Origin: Vespula vulgaris | Taxonomy: Eukaryota; Arthropoda; Insecta; Hymenoptera; Vespidae | Assembly: GCF_905475345.1 (NCBI RefSeq) | Contig: NC_066591.1 | Location: 481,501-545,500, forward strand | Reading direction: 5' to 3' | DNA: 64,000 nt | Part shown: positions 1 through 11,429 of the stretch, one piece after another | Position numbering within the stretch: the first letter of the stretch is position 1 | Layout of the letters: each line of letters starts with the position of its first letter | Position numbers and translations under genes: made by a program | Notes under the pieces: generated by a model | What the model saw: only the letters and a program-made list of their open reading frames with translations | The model's database searches: none | What the model was told of the DNA's origin: nothing

Positions 1-627
1 GAAAGGACGATACGAGATTAATTTGTAAGCAATAGCGGCACGTTCGTCGATCAAACTCGAGGATAAGAGAGGTGCTTTGGGAGGTGTGTGCCGTAGTAGA
101 AGCGGCATTTAATCGTAACGAATCGGCTTGGAGAAGGGCGAGTGTATAATCGACATCCGGTTCGGGCAATGTCGAAGAGGAGAAGCGCCCTGTAATCTGC
201 CGGCAGTGTGTGTGCATTGTCGTGCGCGCCCACCTTTTTCGCTCCTGAAAGCGGTTGGGCCCCCAAAGGGTCTCCGAAGGGCCACCGAGGAACCCTTTCT
301 ACCGCGGACCCACGACCTTGCGCCCCTCGTCACTCGCGATTATGTCCGTTTAAGTTTCGACACGGTCTCCGCTCGATAGAAAGTTTTTTTCCTCTTCTTC
401 TTTTCTTTTCTTTTCTTTTCTCCCATCTTTTTGTTTACTTTACGATCTTACGCTTTTATTGCTTCTGCTTCCTTCGAACGTAGAATACAGTCGTAATTAC
501 TCGATCTCGATAGCTAGCGAGAAGACGTAATAATGTTATGACGGGGAACGATATCGGATATAAAGTAAGCGTTATTCGTTCGAGCGAAGGTAACATTTAA
601 GAAGAAAGATAAATACGCAACGTCTAT

Positions 628-629
<2 letters not shown>

Positions 630-661
<32 letters not shown>
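630..661. repeat. (GA)n microsatellite
   Basis: About 16 uninterrupted GA units. A shorter CT tract follows at 719-738. Confidence 0.95.
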
Positions 662-665
<4 letters not shown>

Positions 666-987
666 ACGTCGATAAGCTCGACAGATACTCTTCATGGTAC
701 GACTGTCTCGAGGAGCCGTCTCTCTCTCTCTCTCTCCGCTCCTGCTCGCTCGCTCGTTCGGTTAACCGTCGAACGTATTAATTCCGGGTGATCTGGCGGA
801 ACAACTAAATCGAAGACAGCGTGTCCGATAGGCCGTGCCGCTCTCCTAGGTACCCGCTATCAAGATCGGTGCCTTTTTGGTAGCCTGACAGATTGACACT
901 GTCCGTCGGATATTAGTGGCAATATGTTCCCTTAATTAAAGGCCCTGACTGCCAACGACGATCGAGAAGGCCGCCGTTCGTTGTGCA

Positions 988-1022
988 CCGTTCGCCGTTC
1001 GCCGTTCGCCGTTCGCCGTTCG
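988..1022. repeat. (CCGTTCG)5 heptanucleotide tandem repeat
   Basis: Five exact copies of the 7-base unit CCGTTCG. Other repeats nearby have 2-4 base units. Confidence 0.9.
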
Positions 1023-3580
1023 AGTCGAGATCCCCCTCTCCTTCTCTCTTCGCTTCACCGGACAGCGGTCGCGTCCCGACTTATAGATCGAGCCTCGACG
1101 ATCTCTATCGATCTCTATCGATATATCTTGAATTCGAGAGACTCGAGAGTATAGAGAAACGAGAGGAGAGCTTCTCTACCCGTTATCATCATTATTATTT
1201 AGGACGCGCCTCCCGTTCTATCGGTATTGGTGCGGCCATGTGCGAGCGCGTGGAATTCACGTTGCCGGACGATCGATGATCGAATTAAGAGCGACTATCC
1301 CCGGCCCGTGGATCGGCATTCGAGCGACGATGACGAGGGGTCCCGATTGAGATGTATCCGGACAAGTACATACCCCTCCTTCCCCACGACGATCTTACGT
1401 TTTCATATTTATTATTTTTATTTATTTCATCTCCCCTACGCGCGCACGTGTATGTGTGTGTGTGTGTTTATATATATATATTTGTATACATACGCGTGTG
1501 CGTGGTTTAGGTTTCTATATACGTATATATCTCCGAATAAGGATCAGAGCAAAGATCTTCTCCTAGGTTCTAAACCTGTTCGCGCATTATTATGCGAGCC
1601 GTGTACGTAGGTAATATGGAACGATTCGAATTAATTTAGCCTCGCTTAAGCCTCGATCGCGCGTGGAAATTTCTAGTTGTCGGCTTCGAGTTAAACGTAA
1701 TTTAAATTATACAAGTAACGATCTGCCGAGCAAGCGGTTACGAGGCGAGCCACGTTAATTGGATAATAGGAGGATGGGAAGTAAGATCGTGACTCGATGT
1801 TATTATTGTTGTTCTACTAAAGTCGATGTTAGAAAAGTGTGTAAGCTTTGCTAAATCGAAAAAGAGGAATAAACGATATTATTAATCGAACAGGCGCGAG
1901 TAAGCGAGCAGATTCACCGCCACCGCCGCGATCGCCGGCTTCGATCGTTGGCTTCGGATCGCCGCCGTATCGGATTATCGTCCATTGCGCATAAGGATCT
2001 CGATATAAGGCAAATTTTAATTCGAATCGAAGGAACGAACTCGAAGCACCGACCGACGAGACGACCGGAGAAGCTAATTTGCGTTTTACCCTTCGCTTAC
2101 GACCTTGCCTCACCCCATAAAGACGCACGCCACGCCGTAAAGACGACAAAGTCCGATTATATGCTTCATTGGAAAATCGTAAAGTTCTTCGTGACGGGTC
2201 TCGGCTCCTCCGGCGAACCTATATCGTGCTCTCGAAATAATTTGCAACTTTCCCTCTAATGTGTATATTAGCCTTCCATTTACGAGCGCTTAAACCTAAA
2301 GCCGCATAAATTATTTTAGTTTCGAATCTTTTTATACCACACGCGTGCTATCTCTCAAGCGTCGCTCTCGTCGTAAAAGTTTGGACTTGAAAGAAAGAGC
2401 GGCGACGGTACGTGACTAAAAGTCTGCTACGTATAGGGTACGTATGAGTACGAATTTTCGACTTTACGAAAATCGTTCGAAGCGTTAACGCTTGTCGCGT
2501 CGGACCGATGATCGTCTACCAGTCCATAGTAGCGGATATAGAAACCACAAAAAGGAGACAAGGCGAGGACAGCTCACCGTAGGAATCTCGAGACGAAAAA
2601 AGAAATATATATATATATATATACGTATATCTATGTAGGTCCCTTTCGAGTCGTCCGGTGGTAGGTAGTCTCTCTCGAACGCTATTCACGGAACAAATGG
2701 TGTCTCGCCACTGGAGCTAACCGTTAGTCCGCTCGAGACACGTCGGAAAAGAGACATAAACGTTTATCCTTTTCTCCATCCGCTCCTCTCTCGAACGGCC
2801 CTTAAAAGCACATAAATTTTATCCTCGCACTCTTTTCGACCTTCGTACCTAACCTTTCTCATTACGACGAATACCTACTCGATAACGTACGTCGTACGTA
2901 GCTACTTATTTAGGATACCTGTGTTATACAAACGTATCTATAGTCTCTGGATCGATACAAGCGCGCGATATCTTTCAAATATTTGACTATCAGAATCCAA
3001 AGGATAGCCATCCAACGTATCTTCGATCTTAAATTGGTGCTTTAAGCTTCGAGCCGAAAGGCTTGAGACGATTAAGCGTATCGACGAATTAATTACTCGC
3101 GTTGGCAGGTAGAAGAAGGAGCTGCGTCGAAGGAGAAAGATATCCGGACGGAGGGTGTCCTTTTCCCATAGCCCAAAATTCGGGCTATATATTAAAGCTC
3201 GATGTCGCGTTATCTATCCGTTTGGAGAGAGAGAGCATTCCTAACGGGTGGATCGTAGAAAAAGCAGCGAAGGAGAAGCACCCGCTAGCGGCGGCGCCTA
3301 TCTTAATTCCCGATTGACGTTTATTTATCTGGCGACGTTTAATTTTTATGGGCGCGATCTGGCCCGATAGGTCAGAGTCTCTCAGGTAGCTCCTGCTGTG
3401 TGGTCCGGACGAAGACGGTACTGGAAACTGGTATAACATTCGTGGACGAGCAGCACCTCTTAATTGAGGGGTGCCGCGTGTCGCGATAAGACGAACACGG
3501 GCGTCAAAAACTCGGTGGAAAGGACTACCAAGAGAAAGAAAAGGAGGAAGGAATTTATCGTTGCTGTCGTCACGCTCTCC

Positions 3581-3581
<1 letters not shown>

Positions 3582-3613
<32 letters not shown>
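3582..3613. repeat. (CT)n microsatellite
   Basis: Sixteen CT units without interruption. Confidence 0.95.
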
Positions 3614-3615
<2 letters not shown>

Positions 3616-5996
3616 GCTCTTTGTCTCTTCGTATTTCAATGGAACGGACCGATACCGAGTACCTTTCAAAAATTCTCTCACCCTCTACTAAAACTTAAAG
3701 TTTTGTTGGGCTCGTAAAATCCAGCGCGTATCGACGATTTCCTGGTCGAAGACGATAATCGAGATCTCAGTTTTATAAAAGAGAAGAAAAAGAGAATCGA
3801 GAGATGAAAGTTCAACGATAATTAGCCTCTCTTCTTCCGTTTACGTAGATAACCGAATGAGGATTCGCTCGAGCCAGGAATCTTCCATCTTTTTTCTTAA
3901 AAGTTTCTCAACTCTAACGAGGATGCTCACCTTGGCGCATCGATATAATCGAGCTCTGCTCCTTCCGACCGTTCACTTTCGAAAGATACATACCTACGTG
4001 CGACTTCTCTCGAGAGAAGAATCTCCGCGCGCAAAATTGCGACGCGATGCGCTTTAATCGAGTAGGTTACGATGAAATAATACGAGGAAAATCGCCAAAC
4101 TAAAAGTATTAAAAAACGAGAGACCGTAGGGGAATATTTCGCTCGCGGGAATAAAGAGAACGGTTTAGAGGTCGGTTCGTTTCGATGGCGGTGGTCCGGT
4201 CGGCGATATACGCCCGCACCTAACCGTCGAGGAGGACGATCGCCCAGAAGAAGCGTGTTTATCGGTAATAGGACCGGTAAGCGGGAGCGCTGAACTAAAT
4301 GGAATCGCCATTAAATCGAGGCTAATTATTTGGCAGTAGGCTCGCCGGCACGGGTGGTTCGTAAACACGTAGCTCCGAATATCTCACGGGTTCCCCCTGC
4401 CCCCCCAGTATCGTCGCTAAAAATCTTCCAGTAAATTCGATAACGTACGATACACGACCACTCCTTTCTTCTCTTCTTTCTTCTCTTCGTTCTCGCCGAA
4501 AAATTTTCGTTCCCGGAGGAATTTGCTTCGGAAGGACGATATAACGTATCGAGCGAGACGGCTCGTCGATTTCCACGTTTTGCTCTTCCATCCGGTAGAG
4601 AATGCGGAGGACGATAATGAAAGGCTAAGGCGGATTTAGCGCCACGGCGCTAACCGTTTTGTCGCCTTAGCGATACTCGGTGCTAACTAATACGCTACGT
4701 ACGCGTACACTTCCTTTCCTTTCTCTTTTCTTCTCTCTCTCTCTCTCTCTCTGTCCTTCTTTCTTTCTTTCTTTCTTTCTCTGCATCTTTGGAGAACACT
4801 CTTTTTTACGGCTCGGATTCAAGAGTAGAAAAACTAACGGTACGCTACGAGAGAATCGAAAGACCATGCATCATTTTCTTACAAGCAATTTTGTACGGTA
4901 CTGATTTTATGACCGAACGGGAAACGAAAAGGAAACTCAACGATACTCATCGGTTCATCATCGTCGTTCATGGTCCTTCTTTTGTCACGTCCAACTAAGG
5001 TAGCCAATGGTATTCCCACAAATGAGTCACGAGTTTGGGATATTTCTGTTTTTCGAAAGAGCTTAGTTCCGTTCAAACTCGCTCGGTCAAGGTACCAGCT
5101 GTTGATAATATTTTGCTCAAACTCTTGGTCATATTGGCCAACAATGGAGGTCCCGTGGCTACTCGAGCTATCTCACAAGTAGCACGTTTCGAGCTAGAGA
5201 TACCCGTTATATTTTCCTTTCTCTTTTCGTTCCTTCGTAAATATAAATCTAATTCGAACTATTTCGAATATAACTCGCGAAATTCTGTAAAACGAGAGGG
5301 CGGCCGAGGAACGAGGAGACTTTGGTGTACTTTTAAGAAGGACTGTAGACAAAACGAGGAGTTGACGGTGGCTCGCACAAAGAATTGACAGCGGCAAACA
5401 GTTTAGTGTCCCGTACGTTTATTGTATCTCGACTACCGTGCGTTTAACTGGCATGGCTAGGTGGGCGCGCGAGGGAGAAGAAGGGAAAGGAGGAGGCACG
5501 AAAGACGAAAGACCGGGACAGATCTGTTAGCCCGTTAGACTCGGAGGACTCTTCGCCGTTGACGTTTGAATGCTCTTTCTTCGAGGAGGAAAGGAGAGCG
5601 AAGGAGAGGGAACGAAATTCCCTCCGTTCTTTCTTTGGTCCACCAGCACGGTCCTCGAATATCTTCCTTCGCCTCCGTCTTTTAATATTTATCGGATTTA
5701 ACGTAGAACGGAAGCAAATCGTGGATTCTAAGAGAGATTGGGATTTTCTAGAGCAAACTCGCCTATTAGGATTTTATAGAACAAAGTAGAAGATCAGACC
5801 GAGTTTGTTCGCATTGAGAAGCGTCCATTGAAAGCGGAGAGTTCCATTGAAATCGACGGACGTCTCGGTGACGCCGAGGAGGATCTATTACGCAGGAATC
5901 GGCGCATCGCGCGCGATAAATCGACGTGCTCGAGCAAACAAATCACCGCGGGAGAGGGATCGATACGATCGCCGAGGGCCGATCGGGCTCCCTCTG

Positions 5997-6001
<5 letters not shown>

Positions 6002-6043
<42 letters not shown>
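6002..6043. repeat. (CT)n microsatellite
   Basis: About 21 CT units. The Ser-Leu and Arg-Glu reading frames over it are repeat translations. Confidence 0.95.
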
Positions 6044-6045
<2 letters not shown>

Positions 6046-6279
6046 TCCTCGCCTCCGCGAGGTTCTCCGGACGACGCGCGACATAATTCCTAGGCTGGCC
6101 GTGCACGAGGATTCCCGATCGCAAATTGCGGCCGCCTTACATAATACGTTCGATCGATTAATCGGCTCGTGATTTACGGGGGATTTCTTCGTGCGCAGGC
6201 GCGCCCGCATACGGAGTCGATCGGATTCCATAAATCAGGAGATCCCAATGGACCGAGAAGATATTATCCTCTGACGATC

Positions 6280-6280
<1 letters not shown>

Positions 6281-6319
<39 letters not shown>
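6281..6319. repeat. (CGA)n trinucleotide repeat
   Basis: Thirteen CGA units. No conserved coding context surrounds it. Confidence 0.95.
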
Positions 6320-7789
6320 TATTTCGAGATAAAACCTTGGATATTTTACATTTCATTTCTTTTTTTTTTCTTCTTTTCTTTTGCCGAAGAGCTCGCGAAT
6401 TAGCGCTCGGCAAACGGATCGCTTTGTTTCGAGAGCGCGTTCCCTTCTCTCTTTCTCTTGGATGGAACGCGCATTCCTCGTTCCTTCTCCTTTAGCCTCT
6501 CGTTCGAAGAGGTAACGCATCGATAAAGGATGCACCGCGGATATTTATGCATATGTCAGCGCGTGCTTATTGCGATACACAGAGCGCCGAGGTAATCGCC
6601 GTGGATAACATCCAAGTTAGCGGCGAGTAGTCGCGAGTCGTCGCTATAATTTCTTTTCCGCCATAAATGGCGAGCGCGATCGCCGAGAAGATCGGCCGGC
6701 TAGCTACAAGGACGACCAAACCTTCTGACGTCTCTCGCTCGAAAGAACGATCGTAGATTTTCTTAGGGAACCTCGATAAAATGTTTCCTTCTCTCTCTGT
6801 CCCTCTCTCTGTCCCTCTCTTTGCTTCTCCGCCTTCTGTTTCTACCACTTTTTTCTTCTTCTTCTTCTGCTTCTTCTTCTCCTCCTTCTTTCCCTTCTTT
6901 TTGTCCGAGGCAAAAACGACAAACACAGAATACGGTATTGCAAAGGATTTAGAAATACGTGTCTATTCCTACGTTCGCTCAGCCTTTGTATATACGTACC
7001 TGATATATTTTAACGGTATCGAACTGGGTTTGTTTTTCGAGTTCGATCTATCGCTCGGGGTTCACGAGGTTATTCTTTCGCGTTTAGCGACGTAGAATGC
7101 TTGATTTTATAAAAAAAAAAAAAAGAGAGAAGGAAAGGAGATGAGAAGACTCGCAATTAAACACGGCGTAACTCTCGCTCGGAGGATAATGCCCCGGAAT
7201 GTTGATAATTGGCCGAGCCGTCGGAACGAGTCGGGGGAAGGAGGAAGAAGAAGGGGCCGAAGATAGGGATGCAGGAGGAACAGAGAGAATCCGCACCTGG
7301 CAGAGAGAAAGAGAGAGAAAGGCAATGCAAGATCATCGGCTCGCGATCCCTAGTGTCTAATTGATTCGAAGTGATTTATATTACCCGCTGCTCCTCTACA
7401 CCTCGAGCATTCTCCGGGCTGGCTCTTTCCTTCTTCTTTTCTGCTCGAACCGTTCGCGAAGCGCAAGGAAGAGTAGGATCCAGAGGAACAACGAAAGGAA
7501 CGAGACGGACGTGCGTGTCGTGCGATCGACCGGACGGAAAAATCTCGATGGAACGAAACGACTTTCTTACGTCCTCGTGTATGGAACTCGCGCTCTTCCT
7601 TCGAGATGTTATGATAATTCAGGCATGTTCCTCCGGAATGGATGCTTCCTCTCTGATCATCGGCTTTTAGCTTTTCGACGATCGTAGGATAGGCCGAAAG
7701 GTGCACGAAGCGTTAATTCTTGTAAATTCCACCATCGAACTTTTTCTTTTCGTTGATTCGTCGACTTGCGAGTTTGTCGGGATGGGGAG

Positions 7790-7802
7790 AAGAGAGAGAG
7801 GG

Positions 7803-7857
<55 letters not shown>
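7790..7857. repeat. Compound (GA)n(GATA)n(GA)n microsatellite
   Basis: A GA tract is interrupted by four GATA units and then continues as a longer GA tract. Confidence 0.93.
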
Positions 7858-7858
<1 letters not shown>

Positions 7859-8207
7859 GAAGGAAAGAAGGGAAAAATCGAGAGAAGAATTTCGTAAACG
7901 ATCGAGAAATCGTGCAAACGGGAGGTCGCAAGGAGGGAGAACGGTTGCTTCCGTCATGTTAAAAGGCCGACGTGCTCGGGGATCGAGGTAGTCGAAGGAG
8001 TCGAGAGTGGAAGGCGGAGGAGGAGGAGGAGGAGGAGAAAGAGAAAGAGAAAGAGGAGGAAGGAGCGAGCGGGCCTTTCGCTCTCGAACCTCGATATCAG
8101 ATCGCTCGTATAAAACTATCGTATCGTTTAAATACGCACTGAAAGGTGAGGCGATGCATCAGAAGATACGCGGGCGGTGGCAGCTTCCTTCGGCCTACGT
8201 CTTCGCT

Positions 8208-8290
8208 CCGTTCGTCCGTCGGTCCGTCCACCCGTCCATCCGTCCGTCCGTCCGCCCGTCCGTCCGTCCGTCCGCTCGTCCGTCGATCCG
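8208..8290. repeat. Imperfect (CCGT)n tetranucleotide repeat
   Basis: Roughly twenty copies of CCGT/CCGN with scattered single-base changes. The tetranucleotide period gives reading frames with recurring Arg-Pro-Ser on one strand and Asp-Gly-Arg-Thr on the other. Confidence 0.93.
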
Positions 8291-8400
8291 CGCCGAAGAT
8301 ACCCGCCTGGAATCCATGGGAACCACGGAGAATCAGGCTTAACGCGTACGACTCTCCTTCTCGTCCCCTCTCTCTCTCTTTTCGTTCCCTCTGTTGGTCC

Positions 8401-8403
<3 letters not shown>

Positions 8404-8438
<35 letters not shown>
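8404..8438. repeat. (CT)n microsatellite
   Basis: About 17 CT units. A GA tract of similar length lies at 8862-8892. Confidence 0.95.
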
Positions 8439-8440
<2 letters not shown>

Positions 8441-8857
8441 CGAGGACGGACACACACACGATCGAGATAGAGCTCGCGCGCGCGTACGCCAGCGCGATAT
8501 CTCTTCGGAGTCGAGCTTGCGGCCGATCATCCGCTCGTCACTCGGACCGAGCTTCTGGACACACCTACGCGCGGAGCAATCCCCGTCGAGATCGTTATCG
8601 ACGTTCCCTCGATCCACGCCGCGAGATTTTGCTCCTCGCTCTTGCGTGAGAATCCTCGAGTAATGGCCGTGCGAGACGAGATCGATGAAAAGGGCAAGGG
8701 TATAGAGTTCTTTGCTGCGTGCCTTTTTACCACCGAGCGAGTCGGGAAAGAAAGAAGTGAGATAGAAAAGGGATCGACGCGGATCCGTAAAAAGGTTGAA
8801 AAAAGGAGTGGGCGTCGCGGAGATTCGCAAAAGCCCGGATGCTTATTGCTGTTATTC

Positions 8858-8894
<37 letters not shown>

Positions 8895-9072
8895 ATGGGC
8901 AAGAAAAGGTCGGGAAGAGGACGCGTTCCAACGAACGCCCACCGGTGGAGGCAAATGCGATCTGGCCCATTTAAAAAGGGGTGCAACTACTAGGAGCGCT
9001 CGCATTGTTCGCTTAATGATGGAGTGGAGACGTGACAGGTGAAACGGAATAGGATATTTCGTTAGCGGAGGA

Positions 9073-9122
9073 CGCTCGCTCGCTCGCTCGCTCGCTCGTT
9101 CGTTCGTTCGTTCGTTCGTTCG
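9073..9122. repeat. Compound (CGCT)n-(CGTT)n repeat
   Basis: About six CGCT units change abruptly to about six CGTT units in the same register. One C-to-T substitution was apparently amplified. Confidence 0.93.
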
Positions 9123-9911
9123 CGTGGGAGCCGAGCGACTATCGCTCCCGAGACCTTCTTCGACATTGAACCTACCTCCGGCGAGCCGTCTGCCACCCGC
9201 GTCACGGAACCATCTGAGAAATCGGCAACTCGATATCCGAATTCCCTGCGCACTCTGCCGGAAAGCTTCGAGGACGAAGCGCCTCCGATTCGGGCACCCT
9301 TTACCGATTTACCGCCGTAATTAGTCCTATCGCGCGCGCGCGGAGGAACCGTCCTCGGATACTTCGGGAGAGTATCCAGACATTCCGAGAATCGTTGCCG
9401 ATTCGCCCGTTTCCTTCTTCCCATTCGTTTCGTCCCTTCTCCTTCCAAGGAAATCCTAATTGGCCGAATATTCGTTAAAGGATTAGAAAATTCGCCCTGA
9501 CGAGTAGCGTCGAGAGATACGTACGCGTACCTACGCACGTAGCTATCCACGTAGAAGGAAGAATTATCGTTCCTCTCGATCTACGACTTCGTTCGTCCGG
9601 CATATTTCAAAGTTGGAAAGCGAGCTAATTAATCGATTCACCCCGCGAGACCGAGCGAGGGAGCAAACGCGAGCGGGGTAGCGATCTTTTCGTATGTGCT
9701 TCTCGAAGAACGACGCGTAATCCGATTTGTTTCTTGGCCGATCCGAGATTCCGCGACCTTTTCTTCCTTCAACCTGTTTCTTCCGCTTGCAAGGAGCTCT
9801 CTTCTTGCTTCTCGAGCCCCCGTCCTCTTTTACTTTTATCTCACGGCATTCTCTTCGATCCCTCCTTGAGTATTCGCGCAGCCTTCTGACCGTTTTTTAA
9901 AGCTTCTTCGT

Positions 9912-9962
9912 CGCACGCACGCACGCACGCACGCACGCATGCACGCACGCACGCACGCACGC
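9912..9962. repeat. (ACGC)n tetranucleotide repeat
   Basis: About twelve ACGC units with one ATGC variant. Degenerate copies continue to about 10005. It lies about 140 bp before a Wnt6 splice acceptor. Confidence 0.93.
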
Positions 9963-10104
9963 AGGGACGCGCACGCAGAGACACGCACGCATGCAGGGAC
10001 ACGCGTCTCTTCTTTCCGCTTCGATCAGTGATTTACGTCGAGGATTTCGCTCCCTTAACAAGAGTCCATTAATTGATTCTGGATTCCCCCCTCGATGCTT
10101 TCAG

Positions 10105-10224
10105 ATACCAGGGAGACTGGCTTCGTGAACGCCATCACCGCCGCTGGAGTTACTTATGCGGTTACCAGGGCCTGTACCATGGGTGACCTTGTGGAATGTT
10201 CATGCGATAAGATGACGACGAAGG
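10105..10224 (+). CDS. Wnt6: Wnt6 exon A (first in window)
   Basis: The acceptor is CTTTCAG at 10098-10104 and the donor GTAAAAG starts at 10225. The exon begins with two bases completing a codon from an unseen exon and ends with one base of a glycine codon. It encodes TRETGFVNAITAAG, AVTRACTMGDLVECSC and KMTTK. Confidence 0.93.
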
Positions 10225-11335
10225 GTAAAAGCTTGTCCCACAGATAAAATTCCCTCCTCCTCTCCCTATACCCCGGTAAGGCGATTTATATTTCCTCGCG
10301 GGCTAGCGCGCCCTCGCCGATTCGATGCTTGCGCCTTCCCTCATTAGAGTTCTCTTCTGGGCTCGATCGAAACGTATCTTTCCTCGATTATCTCTCCTCG
10401 AATTTGTAGGTACGGCTAGTTTATCGAGATCGCAGCTCGAGCTCTAACTCGTTTCAGGCAATCGGCTGGGCAAACTCGCGCTGACGGCGGACGTAAAGAA
10501 GAATCTTCTTACCGAGGGCGAGTGGGAATGGGGCGGATGCGGCGACAACGTCAATTTTGGTTTTCGAAAGTCGAAGGATTTCATGGACGCGCCGTATAGG
10601 AAACGTAGCGACATCAAGACGCTGGTGAAGCTTCACAACAATGCCGCGGGACGTTTGGTAAGTGGACGGGGATGGGGTCGGGGGACGAACGTTGGACGTG
10701 GGACGTTGGACGATGGACGGTGGACGATGGACGGTGGACGATGGACGGTGGACGATGGACGGTGGACGGGACGCTGGGGACCGGACGTTGGGACCGGACG
10801 TTCGACGGGACGTTCGACGGCACGTTCGACGGCACGTTTGACGGCACGTTTGACGAGGCGTTTGACGGCGCAGGCGGTGAGGAATTTCATGACGATCGAG
10901 TGCAAGTGCCACGGGCTGTCGGGCTCGTGCAGCGTGCGCACCTGCTGGCGAAAGATGCCGTCCTTTCGCGAGGTCGGCGATCGTCTGAAGGAGTCGTTCG
11001 ACGGGGCGGCGAAGGTGATACCGAGCAACGACGGGCACAGCTTCATCACCGAGGGTCCGACCATCAAGCCACCCGGTAGATTCGATCTGATTTATAGCGA
11101 GGACTCGCCGGATTTCTGCAAGCCGAATCGGAAGACGGGATCTCTCGGTACTGTCGGCCGGCGATGCAACTCCTCCAGTCCCGGCGTCGAAGGTTGCGAG
11201 CTCCTCTGTTGCGGCAGGGGCTACGACACGAGGATAGTCAAGGAGAAGGTCAATTGTCAGTGCAGGTTCAGATATTGCTGCGAGGTCACTTGCGAGACCT
11301 GTCTCGTAAAGACCACCGTCAACACCTGCCGTTGA
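10105..11335 (+). CDS. Wnt6: Wnt6 protein, 3' part (5' exons missing)
   Basis: Secreted cysteine-rich Wnt ligand, palmitoleoylated in the ER by Porcupine and acting through Frizzled and LRP/Arrow receptors. Three exons are visible: 10105-10224, 10458-10657 and 10874-11335. All have GT-AG borders with phases 1, 1 and 0. They encode the last 260 residues or so, starting at TRETGFVNAITAAGV and ending in TVNTCR. The acylated-serine motif CKCHGLSGSC is at 10910-10939. The stretch PPGRFDL..DSPDFCKPNRKTGSLGT is diagnostic of Wnt6 rather than Wnt1 or Wnt10, and NSS after GRRC is an N-glycosylation sequon. The terminal cysteine-rich domain reads CRFRYCC where most Wnts have CxFHWCC. The exon carrying the signal peptide and RRWNC is outside the window or in a gap. 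The gene converges on wingless. Confidence 0.95.
10458..10657 (+). CDS. Wnt6: Wnt6 exon B
   Basis: The acceptor is GTTTCAG and the donor GTAAGT starts at 10658. It encodes the EWEWGGCGDNVNFGFRKSKD block and KTLVKLHNNAAGRL, both Wnt hallmarks. It ends at a codon boundary. Confidence 0.95.
10658..10873 (+). repeat. Wnt6 intron largely made of minisatellite, open in frame
   Basis: This 216-nt intron is bounded by GTAAGT and GCGCAG. After a short unique start it holds a GGACGATGGACGGT-type array (about 10700-10770), a transition with GGACCGGACGTTGG units, and CGTTCGACGGCA / CGTTTGACGGCA units (about 10798-10868). The length is a multiple of three and no stop occurs in the Wnt6 frame, so retention would insert 72 residues between GRL and AVRN. 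The splice sites and the continuity of the conserved Wnt alignment across the junction argue that it is a true intron. Confidence 0.9.
10874..11335 (+). CDS. Wnt6: Wnt6 exon C (last coding exon)
   Basis: It encodes AVRNFMTIECKCHGLSGSC through the C-terminal cysteine-rich domain and ends at TGA 11333-11335. It holds the putative palmitoleoylated serine in CHGLSGSC and the region unique to Wnt6 (PSFREVGDRLKESFDGAAKV, DSPDFCKPNRKTGSLG). Confidence 0.96.
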   Translation, partial: AVRNFMTIECKCHGLSGSCSVRTCWRKMPSFREVGDRLKESFDGAAKVIPSNDGHSFITEGPTIKPPGRFDLIYSEDSPDFCKPNRKTGSLGTVGRRCNSSSPGVEGCELLCCGRGYDTRIVKEKVNCQCRFRYCCEVTCETCLVKTTVNTCR

Positions 11336-11423
11336 CCCGTCTCGTAACGTTTACTCTCTTATTTTGCAAACCCGAGAACGTGCGCACCCCTATATTTATA
11401 CGCTCGATATTAATGTAAATGAT

Positions 11424-11429
11424 ATTAAA
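11424..11429 (+). terminator. Possible Wnt6 polyadenylation signal ATTAAA
   Basis: The first polyadenylation-type hexamer after the Wnt6 stop codon, 89 bases downstream. A canonical AATAAA appears only at 12541 and 12665, so the 3' UTR may be about 0.1 or 1.2-1.3 kb. Confidence 0.35.

Larger units (their letters stand above)
1..10104. other. Non-coding stretch 5' of the first visible Wnt6 exon
   Basis: No exon could be recognised on either strand. The Wnt6 exon at 10105 begins in the middle of a codon, so an upstream coding exon must exist. I looked on the + strand for the Wnt motif RRWNC (TGG AAY TGY) expected in that exon and did not find it. The stretch is therefore most likely a long Wnt6 intron, possibly with regulatory DNA, although the 5' exons could also lie beyond an assembly gap. 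It is CpG-rich and crowded with GA/CT tracts and tetranucleotide repeats. The many apparent reading frames rich in Ser-Leu, Arg-Glu or Arg-Pro-Ser are translations of these repeats. Confidence 0.6.

Noticed and set aside
8097..8649. Long overlapping frames on both strands rich in Ser-Leu, Arg-Glu, Arg-Pro-Ser or Asp-Gly-Arg-Thr
   Set aside because: They are translations of CT/GA and CCGT repeats; the same holds for many other frames at GA/CT tracts across the window.
9124..9324. An open frame with CALCRKASRTKRL, faintly like the N-terminal CRKARRL of Wnt6
   Set aside because: Nothing of the following Wnt sequence (QFRxRRWNC) comes after it and no splice site joins it in frame to 10105; chance similarity.
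8208..9962. Regular tetranucleotide arrays considered as CRISPR-like or satellite structures
   Set aside because: They are head-to-tail 4-base microsatellites without spacers, in a eukaryotic genome.
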